Notes: generated by a model from the sequence alone, not told the origin. A DNA stretch of 64,000 nt from Neurospora crassa OR74A (GCF_000182925.2 NC_026505.1:3844001-3908000); one strand, 5' to 3'; positions 25,201 through 37,306 are shown, numbered from the stretch's first letter. A program made the numbers and translations.

Positions 25201-26211
25201 AGATGAGTGGCACAAGCATACCTACCTACCTACCTACCTATTTAGTGTACATCCAACCCTAAATGGGTGTTGCGGACGGCGTGATACCGTCGGGATTTGC
25301 AGGACCCCATGGTACCTACATATGTTACCAATAGACCGAAGAAGCTTGCCAGACTGGAAAAAGAAGGGGGTTAGGGACATAGTACAGAGGTAGATCTGCA
25401 GCGCCCAAGTCCGAGCCTGTGCTTTTTTTTTTATACAGGAATTTTCACGACCTTAGCGGACATCATATAGGTACAGAAGTATGCTGCTGCCTGTGCTTAC
25501 CTACTGTCGAGCGCTCGAAGAGGGGTAGTCTAGAAGTTTGCCAACTTGGCGAGTTTCTACGGTAGGTAGAGAAAGGTAAAGGTAAAGGTAAAGGTAGAGA
25601 GAGGTAGGTATGCATGGTGTGCATATGCATATATATGCATTGTTGATGGAGCAGATACGAGTTGAAGCGAACAGAAGTTCTCGCAGTTGCTGTGAAAGAA
25701 TCGGGCAGCTTGGATGAGTGCTCTTGGGTTATTTGAGGGAGTGGTTGAGTTGAATGGAAACCGGGTGCCATGGTATGCCTCTTATTACTGGGTTTGGAGT
25801 CATGAGTGATGCTGGCTTGTGTTGAGGGTGATGGTGTCAAACGACCTTGCGCGATGCTCCAGTCCATGACAAGATAGAAACATACCACCCCCGTAGTCCA
25901 CCATGCTGCTGTTCTTCTTGCTGGCGGGATTGGAAAGGCCTTTTTGCGGTTCTTGCTTGCGTTAATCGCTTGTCGCGATGGCCTAATGGCTTTTCGGGGG
26001 GAGGCAGAGGGTTTGAGTGATGACGAGGTTTACAATCTTGGATAACTCAATGAACGGCCTTGCTATGAACGTCAGCCGGATCTAATACGATGCTCATGAA
26101 CAGGATACAATGAAGAAACGCAGAACCGCTCTATATAGCATTAACAACTTCATACAACTACTGATGACATTCCAGCTCCATATAGCAACCCCCGGGTACT
26201 TGTTTTCCTAT
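22217..26211. other. Gene-poor interval between the Zn2Cys6 gene and the GCP5-like gene
   Basis: About 4 kb between convergent genes, far more than their 3' UTRs need. It contains GGTA/TACC runs (25220-25240), an AAGGT run (25573-25597) and ATGG repeats near 25034. Open frames are short and lack domain signals; the longest, 136-141 codons at 24337-24747 (+) and 25463-25888 (-), look like chance. Confidence 0.55.
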
Positions 26212-29041
26212 TCAGAAAACATGCCTCGCCTCTTTGATCCCCCCCTCAAGCATCTCCGCCAGCAAGTCCCACTTCGCCGCCGCATCCTCCCTGCTCCCCC
26301 TCGCCACACCTCTCAGTCCGCTCGCGACAAACCTAAGATGTCGCTCAAAGTCGCTGTGCATCTCTTTCATGACCGCAGCAGTCGACTTATTGTTTCCCCT
26401 TGCACGGGCGTCCTCCATGATACTCTTCTTCCACTTCTCCTCCCTTATAGCACAAGCAGTGTTTTCACCTTCATCATCATCACCGTCATCCTCCCCATCA
26501 ATTCCCACCCCTAAACCTGTCTTGCTATACAACGAGGCCGTCCTCCCCGCTCTAGTCTTTCGCTTGTGCTGTTGCTGCTGCTGCGAAGCCGAGAATGTCG
26601 ACAGCCTCGAAATTTCCTGCTGCTCCTCTTCCAGCCTGGCTATCTCCGCCTGGTGGCTGTCTTCCAGCTTGATGGCCAGGTCGTATATGTCCAGGATGCA
26701 GTCGCGGATGGGACGAAGTCGTTTCCCTTGGCAGGATTCGCTGAGGATCCGATCGAGAAACTTGGAGTGCACCTCGCCGACGTCGTCAACGTCCAGCGTA
26801 TGTTGTAAGGCTTCGTCCATTTTGTTAATGTTGGGCGCGAAGACGAGGGTGGTGAGGTAGCTCATCATGGTGTTGCAGAACCAGAGAAGCTTAGTTCGGA
26901 GAAGGTAGTATGTAGATTGGTGGCGGGCTGGCGTGGTGGTGGTTCCCAAGAGCGGGTGCTTGAGAAGATATATGGCTCTGCGAGTTTGTAGCAGGAAGAC
27001 AAACATTGTTTGATACCCTTTGACCTCGGCTGGACTGATGATCATCTGGATAGGCCATGGTAAGTGGTAGATGAGGCGGATAGCTGGGAGGGTGTTGCGG
27101 ACTGAGGCCCGGGAAGCGGCTGGACTGTCGGCGATATACCGCTGGTCGATATCGGCAGACAAGCGATGCCCGGCCACGCACTGTGAAAATGCCTCCTGAG
27201 CAATTTCGGTCAGTGTGAACTTATCGTTCCAACTCGTACTGAAGTTATCCAGTTGTCTGAAGATGGTCGAAGCAAAGGCATCCGAGGTGGCGCCGTCGGA
27301 CATCAAGTAGAGACATCGGAGAGCGCCGAATGCCCGCGATAGCCCGTATGAGTCGAACAGGATATCAAGCAACGTGATGGATGCTGAGTGGTATTTGCTT
27401 TGAATCCACTTGTTAAAGGCATTGCCAAAGAGCTCCGAAAATGGTGCAAAGCTAGTGCCATCTGAGCAGACGGCAGCAAATTCCATGGGTGGTTCCTCTG
27501 CTTTCATCCGGTCTGCTACGGGGGAATATCGCTTGAGATGTTTCAAGACCACAATACTTTTTCCAGCCCGGACTATCCGATCAACAGCAGGACTCAGGAA
27601 CCGTGGGGCATTCAAGACTCCTTCCGAGCTGACGAGTTGGTGAAACTGCTGTTCCCATATTTGGTGCAACTGGGGCCTCGCAGATGACTTGCCGATGAAA
27701 AAGGTCCGATCTCCGGCGAGGAGTTCCCCTTCTTCCATCCAGAATCGGATAGGTTTCAGGTACACTTGAAAGCAATCAAGGAAGATGGTCCCCAGAAGCC
27801 TATATGTGTCAAGGCTACCTTCCATTTGTGCCATGCCGACTGCGTCATAAAGCAATTCAAGGTAATGAAATGCCTTGGTATTGCGTTCCCGATGGACTTG
27901 CTGTACGATACCGGAAAGGACATATAAGGGGGCTAATGACGGCCCTAGTTCTGCCAACATGGCCACTAGGCTGACAATCACGTCCTTGTGAATGGCAACA
28001 AACCGCCCTTGAATAGCAGTCAACTCCTGGTCGAATGACTGAAGAGCCTTTTGAAGTGAGTCCTGGAACACCTGGAGAAGTGGTTCTTCTTTTTCCTTTT
28101 TGCTAGCGTAAATGCGCAGCGGGGCGAGCTTTCGGCCACATTCGGAAAAGGTGTTCACCAGAGCATCGTACGTCTGCCATGTAACTCCCTCCAGCACGTA
28201 GTCGGGAACAGGCTTACATGCCAAATCAAAAAGAGAGGTTGGCAGGCCGCGGAGCATAAATACAACTTCGCGGAGAAGTTGGAGACTTGTGATGGGCGTC
28301 TTCTTCTGTCGCCCATCGGGGTCAAGATCATGGGTAGCATTTCTCCAGTCCTGGCTGTCTAGGATCCGTCTCAGCAACTCTTCACCGCCTGAGAGCTTGA
28401 TGGCCAAGTCCTGTGCTGTGCGTGGGGCATCGTCTGGAACTGAGGAAGCTGTGCTTGGAGATGCAATGGAAACATCGGAAGTCACATGCTCGCGTTCGTA
28501 ATAGTCTTCTTCGTCTGAACTCGGAGCATGGTCAAGAATTTTCCACAGAGCGCGCTCTTGATGCCAGCCATCTTCCTTGGCAATCTGTCGCCAAGTCAGT
28601 TTGGGTACAGCATCCTTCTCTGCTTCTTTCAGGCGCTCAAGATCGCTCAGCCTGGACTTTTGCGCAGGCTTGTCGGACAGCTCCAGGAGGAGGTGCAATA
28701 CTTCTGGGGTGAAGTCGTTGACGTGCGGCTTGAGTGCATCCAGTCGTTGCTCAAGGGCGTCTCCAAGGGGTTCTCGATTGATGATGCGGAAACGTTCCAC
28801 AAGCCCAGCCAGGCGGTTCTGCACCTCGAACTGGTTCGTCCTAAGAAAGTTCTGGTTCAGCAGACTTTGTACTGTTGATTCCCTCAGAGACTGGAGTTTT
28901 CGTTTTTGGGTCTGATGGCAATGTCAGTCAAGGCAGGCCATGGCCGGAAAAGGGGGATTGAAAATAACAGACCTTTGGGACGGCGGCAACGGCATCAATA
29001 AGCTCGTCGGTCAACGCCGCGAGCTCTGAGAGGTATGACAT
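26212..29041 (-). CDS. Gamma-tubulin complex component, GCP5/Mod21-type (Spc97/Spc98 family)
   Basis: Subunit of the gamma-tubulin ring complex, which nucleates microtubules at spindle pole bodies and other organising centres. The main exon (26212-28911) is joined to a 23-codon first exon (28973-29041, MSYLSELAALTDELI) across a 61-nt intron; total about 922 residues. Family features are the N-terminal GRIP1-like stretch (LLREVVFMLRGLPTSLFDL), the central helical region, and the C-terminal GRIP2-like part (YHLPWPIQMIISPAEVKGYQTMFVFLLQTRRA), a hallmark by which Spc97/Spc98 proteins are known. A Gln-rich and acidic insertion (QQQQQHKRK, later DGEDDGDDDEGEN) lies near the C-terminus. The N-terminal LTWRQIAKEDGWHQE followed by SSDEEDYYE suggests the GCP5 branch; GCP4 or GCP6 assignment is the alternative. 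It shares a 1.2-kb upstream region with the divergent mannosyltransferase gene. Confidence 0.82.
28912..28972 (-). other. First intron of the GCP5-like gene
   Basis: A 61-nt intron with donor AAG|GTCTGT and acceptor ATCAG|ACC, lying between codons. It is supported by the continuous frame joining MSYLSEL...AAVPK to TQKRKLQSLRES. Confidence 0.7.
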
Positions 29042-30261
29042 GCTACCGCCTTGCAGTGACTGGGCATCCTGAGAATGGGATGAGTAAACACGAGAAGTGA
29101 AAGTCTACTGCCCGGCTCAAACTGGTGTTTCGTCGCAAGCAGTGTTAGACGCGACTTGATCCACTAGCATCGCTTGACGTCCAGGTTGGGTTTACCGAGC
29201 TGCTCTTGCTGGGGAATTAGCAGTGTGTGAAGTTGGGAACAGGTGGTAATGCACTAGTTCCGATTATAAAGGAAAGTCCAATCAAATGTCAATTCACTCA
29301 ATGAGAACATTCGACGTCTCAAGCAGGATCATCTTTTTTGTGAAGCAGCTGAGAGGAAGAAGCTTTCGTTGAAGGGAAGAAATGGGATTGCAAAAAGTTG
29401 GGTGAATGTTGTCGACAAGACCTCACGGGCACGCACCTGCCCTGATGCACTGCAGCGGCCATGTTCCAGGGCAGCACCGAACAACAGCAGGCAGGCGCAC
29501 GGACCAGCCACATCCCTTCGTTTTCACCTGATAAGGTAGCCTGCCGGTCACCACGACGACAAGCCCAGGCAGGCAGGACTACTTCCCGTCCAAAGGTACA
29601 GCAACAAGCCACACCCAACTCGACCACGTCGCCAATCGGGTGGTATCAAGTCAGAGTGTGGCCGTGGTCAGAGTTTCAATGAACCCCTATTCGAACCAAA
29701 ACAATTGTTTGAGCCTTTGAAGTGGTGCCAAGCAAGGCAAACATGCACCTGTCCGTCCAATGCGACAGGGGCAGCGCTATCCGCCTCAGACACGCGAATC
29801 CCGGTCGTCTGGACGCACCGATAGGGACAGCGCTGATAGTGGCGGCGGGCGGGCAGTGGGGAGCCACCAGCGTGGGACCTCGCTGCCCGCCCGCTGTAAC
29901 TGTTAGTGATCCCCTTTTCCGCCTTTCCTGCCTGCAGCTGTATCTGTGCCCATCTGCGCCTGACAAGCAAACACGGGCACCTCACATCGGCGCTGGCATC
30001 TTCTCCATCTTTTTTGACCTTCCTGAATTCTGCCTTGTTCCTGTCTTCCCCTTTTTCCAGGCCATCACCACTCGACCCACCCCCGAGCTTGGCCATCGCA
30101 GTACAAGAGTCGGCACGTCGCCGAGCCCCGCGCTGCGATCCCACCATCAACCTAGGTATATCACCGTTTGATAGATGAAGTAGTCAACCCCGTGGCCGTG
30201 ACACCTCGAACCATTCCGGTTGGACACTTGGACTTCTCCAGTCTCCTAACCTCCTATCACA
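29042..30261. promoter_or_regulatory. Divergent promoter region, GCP5-like (-) / GT15 (+)
   Basis: A 1.2-kb interval between two divergent start codons with no credible gene of its own; it must hold both promoters and leaders. C/T-rich stretches just before 30262 are typical of filamentous-fungal leaders. It also contains a GC-rich inverted repeat (29845-29894). Confidence 0.6.
29845..29894. repeat. GC-rich inverted repeat in the divergent promoter
   Basis: Perfect 12-bp arms, GCGGGCGGGCAG (29845-29856) and CTGCCCGCCCGC (29883-29894), separated by 26 bases. It could form a hairpin or be a paired site for a GC-binding zinc-finger regulator; neither is shown. Confidence 0.8.
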
Positions 30262-31653
30262 ATGGCGATTGCTCGCCCAGTACGAGCCCTGGCCCTGGCG
30301 GCTGCGCTCGTCTGGTGTTTCTTCATATGGCAGCTTCTGTCGCCATCGGGAACCGCCATGACCAAAGACAAATACTTGTCCTTTGAGCGGGATCCCAACC
30401 TGGACCGTAAGTGGATGTGGCGCTTTTGTTTTGTCCGCAGTCGCATTGCTGTTCGATGCTAATCTGCTCTTGCGCGTCGCACAGCTACGGGAGAACCCGA
30501 AGGGAAGCTCATACGCGCTTCCGAAGACTATGCGCCGGGCGCAAAGAACTCGGCCAGAATCAATGCCACTCTGCTGGCGCTGGTGCGAAACGAGGAGCTG
30601 GAAGGCATGCTGCAGGCGATGCGCGACCTCGAGCGGACATGGAACCACAAGTTCAACTACCCCTGGACCTTTTTCAACGACGTGCCCTTTTCCGATGAGT
30701 TCAAGAAGAGAACGCGCGCGGTAACGAAGGCCGAGGTCAGATACGGTACGTAAGGCGGTGTAGCCACCCACACGGTATGATACGTGGAGCAGACGGGCTG
30801 ATTTTACTGTGACGGTTACAGAACTTATCCCCAAGGAGCACTGGGAAATGCCATCATGGATTAACCAGGACCTGTACCACGAGTCGGTCAAGATCCTCGA
30901 AGAAAAGAAGATTCAGTATGCCGACAAAATTTCGTACCACCAGATGTGCCGGTGGAACAGCGGCATGTTCTACAAGCACCCGGCCCTGGCCAACACGCAG
31001 TACTACTGGCGCGTCGAGCCCAACGTTCACTTCTTTTGCGATGTCGACTATGACGTTTTCCGCTACATGCACGATAACAACAAGACGTACGGCTTCACCA
31101 TCAACCTGTACGACGCCCCGGCGTCCATCACTACTCTGTGGCCCGAAACCGAAAAGTTCTTGGCCGAGCACCCCGAATATGTGCACGAGAACAGCGCCAT
31201 GAATTGGCTGACGGACAAGACCCGCCGTCCCGACCACACAAAGGATGCCAACGGTTATTCGACATGCCACTTTTGGAGCAACTTTGAGATTGGCGATATG
31301 AACTTCTGGCGCAGCAAGGCGTACGAGGATTATTTCAACCACTTGGACCGTGCCGGTGGCTTTTTCTACGAGCGTTGGGGTGACGCACCTGTTCACAGTA
31401 TTGCCCTGGGTCTCTTCGAAGACTCTAGCAAGATTCATTGGTGAGTGTCGACAGAAAGTTTGCCTCAACCACTTATGCTGACCATCCCTTTTTTAGGTTC
31501 CGCGATATTGGCTATCAGCACATTCCCTTCTTCAACTGTCCCAACTCCCCCAAGTGCAAGGGCTGCGTTACCGGCCGTTTCACCGATGGCGAGGCCTGGC
31601 TCAACAGGGAAGACTGCAGACCCAACTGGTTCAAGTACGTCGGCATGGGCTAA
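30262..31653 (+). CDS. Alpha-1,2-mannosyltransferase, KRE2/KTR/MNT1 family (GT15)
   Basis: Golgi type II glycosyltransferase that adds alpha-1,2-mannose from GDP-mannose to O- and N-linked glycans of secreted and wall proteins. Four exons (30262-30406, 30485-30745, 30822-31440, 31497-31653) give 393 residues; introns of 78, 76 and 56 nt all have GT-AG ends and keep frame. A signal anchor spans about residues 9-27 (LALAAALVWCFFIWQLL). GT15 hallmarks are EPNVHFFCDVDYDVFRYM (about 201-218) and GGFFYERWGDAPVHS (314-328); Glu319 in YERWGDAP corresponds to the Glu seen in the Kre2 active site, and the DxDxD Asp residues fit manganese/donor binding. The C-terminal Cys-rich segment (NCPNSPKCKGCVTGRF) is typical. 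Which KTR subfamily it belongs to is undetermined. Confidence 0.95.
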
Positions 31654-32272
31654 GCTGGTGAACGAATCCCGAACGACAAACACATCGAAAGAAATAAACA
31701 CAAAACAGTAATGGAGCGTTGGCGCTGGCTGGGTTTTCGACAACGAAAAGTCTCCGGGCCGCGCTGCTGTATCATACCCGGCTACGTAGCCTTGCGGCGT
31801 TGCATATGACATGCTTTCGGGATACATACGCTTATGGAACTGACGAAGGAACTTGTCTGACGCTGGCGGTATCCAGCCATCTAATGATGCTTGTACATAC
31901 TAATTTATGACGAATTCCTGATGCACGACACATGATCAAAATGGGCGGTTACGGGGTGTGTTCTTGGATTCTCAGGGCTGTTCTATGCCACCGAAGACGC
32001 TGCGGATACGCCTGTTTAGAGTAGCATGAGGGTTCAAACGGTTAGAAGATGCGGAACGGCTTACTCTTGTTGAATTTTTGATCGGAATAGAGGAACCAAG
32101 TTGTACCCGCATTATATAATACGTGACGTACACTGTGCCCTGGTCCTTCCCATAAACTAGATCGGTATGGAATATTGCATCAAGAAAAAAAAAACATAGA
32201 TAGGTAAACGGCTGTACGAGCTCTCAGATCTCGATACATTTTCTTCGATGCATTCAAGACTAGCACTGATGA
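31654..32272. other. Convergent 3' region, GT15 (+) and WDR83 (-)
   Basis: About 620 bases between two converging stop codons, presumably both 3' UTRs. No gene is seen. Confidence 0.6.
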
Positions 32273-33565
32273 TCACGCTTCTCCATACACTGTCACAACC
32301 CCCGATGTACCGCCGACACAAAACTGGTTCCCAAACCCACCGTCCTTCCACGCAACACAACTGACCACATTCTTCCTCTCCTTTTCCTTCCCATCCCTTC
32401 CCACCACAACCTTCCCACCACCCGGCCCCCACGGAACCCCAAGCTTAGCCACAAGCTTGCCGGTCAAGAGATCCCAAGTCCACACCCGTCCCTCTCCGTT
32501 CGAGTTCTCCGCTCCATTCTCATCACCAGCAACAACCCATCTCTCCCCGCCTCCCAGCACGCTCTGCACCCTAATCTCCTTATTCGTCCACCCCCCAGCT
32601 GCGTCCCCGTTCGCATTTCCATCGCCGCCATACGTCCTCAAACACTGCCCATTGCTCCTGTCCATCAACCGGATCTTACTATCCAAACTCCCCACTAGAA
32701 CCGTCTTCCCATCTCTCGCCAGACACAGGCTCGTCACCGCTCCCGGGAAAACGTCCGTCACCAACCGTCCCATCCGCACATCATACGTCCTCACCCGTCC
32801 ATCCACACTCCCCGCCAGTACCTCCGCTCCTGCCCCTCCCGGAGAAACAGCAAGACTCGTAATCCCATCCTTGGCCTCCCCCAGCACCTGCACGGGTCTA
32901 CTGGAACTCTGCGAGCGCACGTCCCATATCCGCACCGTCGTGTCGTGCCCTCCCGAAATCAGCAAGGAATCATCGACGCCAGCGAAAATGACCGAGTTGA
33001 TGCGCCCCGTGGTGTGGCCCTGGTTGGAAAAGCGGCGGATGGTGGTGGCTGTCGAAACGTCCCAGAGGAAGACGGCGCGGTCGCCGCCTGAGGACGCAAA
33101 GGTGGCGTTGGAGGAGGAAACGGAGAGGGAGAGGACTTCGTAGCCGTGGGAGGTGTAGGTTTGGATCAGGCGGCCTTGTGGGGGTGTAGTTGAGGGGGCC
33201 TGGGAAGGTTTTGTGATGAAGGTAGTGGATGAGGTGGTGGTGGTGGTGGTGGAAGACGAGGGGGAGGCTGGGATGGGGTTGTAGAGACGGATGGACCGGT
33301 CGGCAGATCCAGTAAGGATGTAGGTCCCTGGTGAGGCAGAGTAGGTTACTGCGTGGACGGGGCCTGTTTAAATAAGAAGTGGGGTGTGGTTAGCTGAGGA
33401 TTGGGATGAGAGGGTTAGACTAGGTTGGCGGAGGTGAGAGGCCATACCATTTGAGCCTAGCAGCTGGGACAGGATCTTTCGGGGAAAATCGTCCTTCCCA
33501 TTAAAGGCGTTATTGTCGTATACATCCATTTGAACCGGGGTGTTTCTGTTACAGCTCTGGGCCAT
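32273..33565 (-). CDS. WD40-repeat protein, WDR83/MORG1 homologue
   Basis: Beta-propeller scaffold. The animal homologue WDR83 (MORG1) is found in spliceosomal C complexes and as a MAP-kinase scaffold. Two exons on the minus strand (33448-33565 and 32273-33363) are joined across an 84-nt intron with donor G|GTATGG and acceptor AACAG|GC, giving about 402 residues. The order of motifs follows MORG1: YILTGSADRSIRLYNP, TYTSHGYEVLSLSVS, SSGGDRAVFLWDV, GHTTGRINSV, LISGGHDTTVRIWDVRS, DGITSLAVS, LAGSVDGRVRTYDVRMG, LVGSLDSKIRLMD and VWTWDLLTGKL. There are low-complexity insertions after blade one (Ser/Thr-rich) and in later blades (Gly-rich), making it longer than the roughly 315-residue animal protein. 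Its upstream region is shared with the divergent yju2 gene. Confidence 0.9.
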
Positions 33566-34603
33566 TTGTGTTATTGTTTATGTTTGGTGAATTTCATATC
33601 GGCGTTGATGCCGCGGGTGGTGATGGGAATATCTCATGCCAGGCAACTATGTGATCGTGTTGATTGTGTAACCGGCGTGTTTTTTGATACCTGAAATACC
33701 GACTAACTTTACCATATGCTGAACGTAATGATGAAGACAATATGAAAGTGATGCTTCAGTGTTTTCAGCCGGACCTTGTTCGAGTCTTCGAACCGTCGGC
33801 AAACAATGAGCGATGCTCGTTCAAGTTGCGGTTCGTGTTAACGGGAGATATTCATTGAAGGTTCATAAGCGCGCAGTGGGTTAAAAGGCGGATGATCTTT
33901 GATAACCCTAACCCGCAACTGCTACACAGTACGCTCATAACTTGAACTGTTACGCGACTCGGAACCGCCAAGATACTACGGTGCGTGCAACAGGATCAGC
34001 GACAGAAAGGATGAACAAAGCCACACAGTTGATCGACCGTATGCAACATACCGCAGTAGGACTCCGCGCTGATCGAGCTCTTCTTTTCCCGCGAGAAAAG
34101 TTGCAAACATCCATACCGACGGGAGCGTATCTGTGCTTCGACTATCTGTAACCTCCCTGTCTGCTCGTTAACACCGTGACCGATGAAACTATAAATCTGA
34201 CAGCGGAAAGTGGGGGGTGGCACAAGCTCCCGTTCTTCCCTGCACCCCAGCCTCACGTGGCGCGTCCACCTTGATGGATAAGTCTCTTGGGGGAATCGTG
34301 ATCTCGATCTGCTGCTTATCCGACAGAACCCAGCGACAACCACAACCTCACCTGTCCGCTTTCCCCTTGCCGAACTCCAGACCTTAAACAACACCTCCTT
34401 GTCGAGTTCACCAGTTTCACCAGTTTCACGACATCACACTTTCTGTCGCGCGATTACACCAGAATCAACACGCTGAAAATCATCACTACACATCTTTGCA
34501 ACACAACGAAGCGCTTCACACTCGTTGCCCTGTTAGACAAAGCGACCAAACAGTCAACCTTTTTCGACCTTGATCAAATCATCAACCACTATCCACCCTC
34601 AAA
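33566..34603. promoter_or_regulatory. Divergent promoter region, WDR83 (-) / yju2 (+)
   Basis: About 1.0 kb between divergent start codons of two spliceosome-associated proteins. It contains a telobox-like AACCCTAACCC (33904-33914), about 340 bases from the WDR83 start and 690 from the yju2 start. The last 200 bases before yju2 are rich in CA, AC and C/T words, as in many fungal leaders. No separate gene is supported. Confidence 0.6.
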
Positions 34604-35578
34604 ATGTCCGAACGCAAAGTCCTAACCAAATACTACCCCCCGGATTTCGACCCCTCCCTCGTCGGCCGCTCGCGGCAACCCAAGCAAACCGGCCCCAAAG
34701 TCCAGACCGTCCGCCTCATGGCCCCCTTTTCCCTGCGCTGCTCCACCTGCGGCGAGTACATGTACAAAGGGCGCAAGTTCAACGCGCGCAAGGAAACCCC
34801 CGTCGACGAGCGCTACCTCGGCATCCAGATCTACCGCTTCTACATCCGATGCACGCGCTGCAGTGCCGAGATCGTCTTCCGGACCGACCCCAAGAACCAG
34901 GACTATGCTGTCGAGAAGGGCGCCAAGCGGAACACGGAGCCGTGGCGCCGCGGGTTGGAAGGGGAACTGGAGGAGACGGATGAGCAGCGACTGGACCGGA
35001 TCGAGAGGGAGATGGCGGACGAGAATGGGGAGATTGCGCAAGCGGAGGAGAGGAATGCGATGGCGGAACTGGAGCAAAAGACGGCTGACGCCAAAAGGGA
35101 GATGGCGGTCGCGGATGCGTTGGATGAGATCCGAAGTCGGAATGCGAGACTGGAGAGGGCGCAAAGGGAAGGTGGGGTGGATATTGAGAGTGTACTTGGT
35201 GGGAGGGGATTGAGCGAGGAGGAGGAGAGGAGGAGGAGAGAGGAGGAGGAGGATGCAGAAGCGGCTAGAAAGGCATTTGAGTTTGCGAGGTTGCAGCAAA
35301 AGCTGGAGGAAACCCCGGCCGAGGAGGAGGTGCTGGGTCTGCCGAGTATCCCTGGGGCGGCGGCAAATGGGGAGGGCTCGTCCGGTTCTTCTCCTAGTGC
35401 TGGTATTGGCCCTTCGTCTGCTTCGTCAACGGCAGCGACGGCGACGGCGGCGACAGCCTCGAACCCGGCATCAGCCGCTACGACCGACATGCCCCCTCCC
35501 AGTTTCAAGCGCCAGGTCAAGAAAAAAAAGGACCACTCGGCCTTGCTTGGTATCAAGAAGAAGCAACCCCTGGTCTGA
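34604..35578 (+). CDS. yju2: Pre-mRNA splicing factor Yju2/CCDC94 (Cwf16 type)
   Basis: Step-one splicing factor that acts with the Prp19-associated machinery and helps dock the branch site in the catalytic core; nuclear. Single exon, 324 residues. The N-terminus [17 protein letters not shown] is nearly the family consensus. The zinc-binding Cys pairs are C46-x2-C49 ([22 protein letters not shown]) and C83-x2-C86 ([17 protein letters not shown]), followed by the [11 protein letters not shown] segment. Residues from about 115 to 245 are a charged coiled coil; the tail is Ala/Ser/Thr-rich and ends in a basic [10 protein letters not shown]...GIKKK segment that could act as a nuclear localisation signal. 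The second, related family (Cwc16b/CCDC130) is excluded by the canonical N-terminus. Confidence 0.96.
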   Translation: MSERKVLTKYYPPDFDPSLVGRSRQPKQTGPKVQTVRLMAPFSLRCSTCGEYMYKGRKFNARKETPVDERYLGIQIYRFYIRCTRCSAEIVFRTDPKNQDYAVEKGAKRNTEPWRRGLEGELEETDEQRLDRIEREMADENGEIAQAEERNAMAELEQKTADAKREMAVADALDEIRSRNARLERAQREGGVDIESVLGGRGLSEEEERRRREEEEDAEAARKAFEFARLQQKLEETPAEEEVLGLPSIPGAAANGEGSSGSSPSAGIGPSSASSTAATATAATASNPASAATTDMPPPSFKRQVKKKKDHSALLGIKKKQPLV

Positions 35579-36668
35579 GGAAACAAACCGGCCGGAAGTC
35601 ACCTTGGTTTGGAAATTTTCACAATCAGTACGTCAGGGTGTGGAGAGGCATCATGGATCTCATGATGAAGATTGCCAAAGAATGCAGATTGTCGAATGCC
35701 ACGAGGGGCGGTCCGCAATGGCCATTCTTTCAGCCTTCTAGTGTACATCGCAGCAAACATGATCGACGTGGATGATGGATGGATGTTGATACCCAGTGAG
35801 TTTACTTCTAGTCAATACAGCCAATTGATAACCCACACTCACCGTTAGTTAGAGCATCGTAGATCAAGACAGATTTTCAAACGTTCTAGAAACAACACGA
35901 ATAAATCATGAATGGGTATAATCATCAATCATTCCGGGAATCTGACGATTAATATGTACAATTCCCAAAAGGATTTCCTCTACCAGATCCCGAATCTCAT
36001 GGCACAGAAACAAGCTCCGTATACCGTATGATAACAACTCTGCTTTCCCCTCTAGATATATTTATTCCCTGGGAACCCGCAACAAGAAAAAAAATCCTTT
36101 CCATCTCCCACGAAACGCCTTGCCAGTTCAACAGAAAGAGAGAATATTCGTAAAAAAACACAAAACTCGCCAGTTTTTCAACGTCACCGAAAGGCAAAGG
36201 AGAATAAACTCCCCTCGATCGATGACCCGAATTACATGGCGAAAGATCAGAAGTAGACAACCACCACCGCTGAAACCCGACACCTTAGCCCGACACCTTA
36301 GCCCGACACCTTGATAGGGTTGCATGCGATATGGAACATTTTTTGGGTCAAATGGACCAGGCCGCGAGAAACATGACGAGTTCCACTCCTCTGTTGGAGA
36401 AATCATGCATCATGTACGGTCGTCATCGTGTCCTGCCTGTCGCATGCACACCTTGCTCCTTTTCCGGCATGCAGTGATACACTGCAGCGGGACGCTCTGA
36501 CGTTGTTCTCTAGGAGCATTGATGTCATCCTTTTTTCTTTTTCCAGATGACCAAAGAAGCAAGCAAGGTCTAGACGATTGTGGGCGCGGGTTGGGTGGTA
36601 GTCAAGAGTGGAGTGTGTGTGCTCAATCAACCAGTACATCCCATCCTCACACACTCTCGGAGCAGCTC
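35579..36668. other. Convergent intergenic region, yju2 (+) and 90-residue gene (-)
   Basis: About 1.1 kb with no credible frame, probably both 3' UTRs. It contains three tandem 13-bp units at 36276-36314. Confidence 0.6.
36276..36314 (+). repeat. Three tandem 13-bp units
   Basis: Unit CCCGACACCTTAG, twice perfect and once ending in GA. It lies in the probable 3' UTR of the 90-residue gene. Confidence 0.9.
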
Positions 36669-36941
36669 TCACGATTGGTAGCTGTACTCTTCGCTGGAAT
36701 TCCTCGAGCGAGTACCCGAGACGCCGTTGGGTAGACTTGGTGTGGCGTTCGATTGGCTCTGGCCGTTGGAGTTCTGGTTGTTGGAAGGCGACCCCGAGGA
36801 CCTGGGCAGGTTTGTCTGGGAAGCGGCCTCCATCTGGCGCTTGGTATGCTGATGCATGGAGCGGGAGTAGGAGCCCAGGTCGAAGGGAGGAGGAGGAGAC
36901 ATTGTGATGGAGTAGGCAGAGTTTTGGGCAGCAGCCGACAT
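36669..36941 (-). CDS. Small Ser/Asn/Pro-rich protein, 90 residues, function unknown
   Basis: Single-exon frame starting at 36941 with an A-rich start context and ending SYQS. The segment SPPPPFDLGSYSRSMHQHT (about residues 15-33), followed by KRQMEAAS, looks ordered and possibly helical; the remainder is Ser/Asn/Gln-rich and probably disordered. There is no signal peptide or membrane span. A Tyr/His/Arg-containing core inside low-complexity flanks, and a start within a long gene-free upstream region (to 42441), argue for a real short gene with a long leader, but this rests on composition. A second start lies at residue 14. I cannot assign a function. Confidence 0.55.
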   Translation of the reverse strand: MSAAAQNSAYSITMSPPPPFDLGSYSRSMHQHTKRQMEAASQTNLPRSSGSPSNNQNSNGQSQSNATPSLPNGVSGTRSRNSSEEYSYQS

Positions 36942-37306
36942 TTCTATTTGGGGGTTTGGTATTGTGGTTGTTTTGCGTTGGCGTTGGGCAGCTAAGCTTT
37001 TGGTTGCCGGATGTCTTGGAAAAGTGGTATGGATGGCTTGACGCGCAAAAAAGGCTTGAACGGTAAGGAGAATGACGCTAGGAGAGATGACCTAGGAAAT
37101 AGTTGATTGTGTTGGAGGAGTGTTTAGCTGGATGAAGATGTCGAGAAGACTGATGAACGGAGGGTCTAGGGGAAGAAGGAGGAGGGGAACTATATAACAG
37201 ATGGCTTGGCTCCAAAAAAGCTAATCTCATAAGGCGACACAGCACGCTAGGGGCGGGAATGGGCTTGCACTGATGCGCTGATGCGGCCCACACCAAACTC
37301 AAGGTA

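Noticed and set aside
26234-26860. 208-codon plus-strand frame antisense to the GCP5-like gene
   Set aside because: A shadow of the well-supported minus-strand coding frame.
34903-35586. 227-codon minus-strand frame across yju2
   Set aside because: A shadow of the yju2 coiled-coil and Ala/Ser-rich codons on the other strand.
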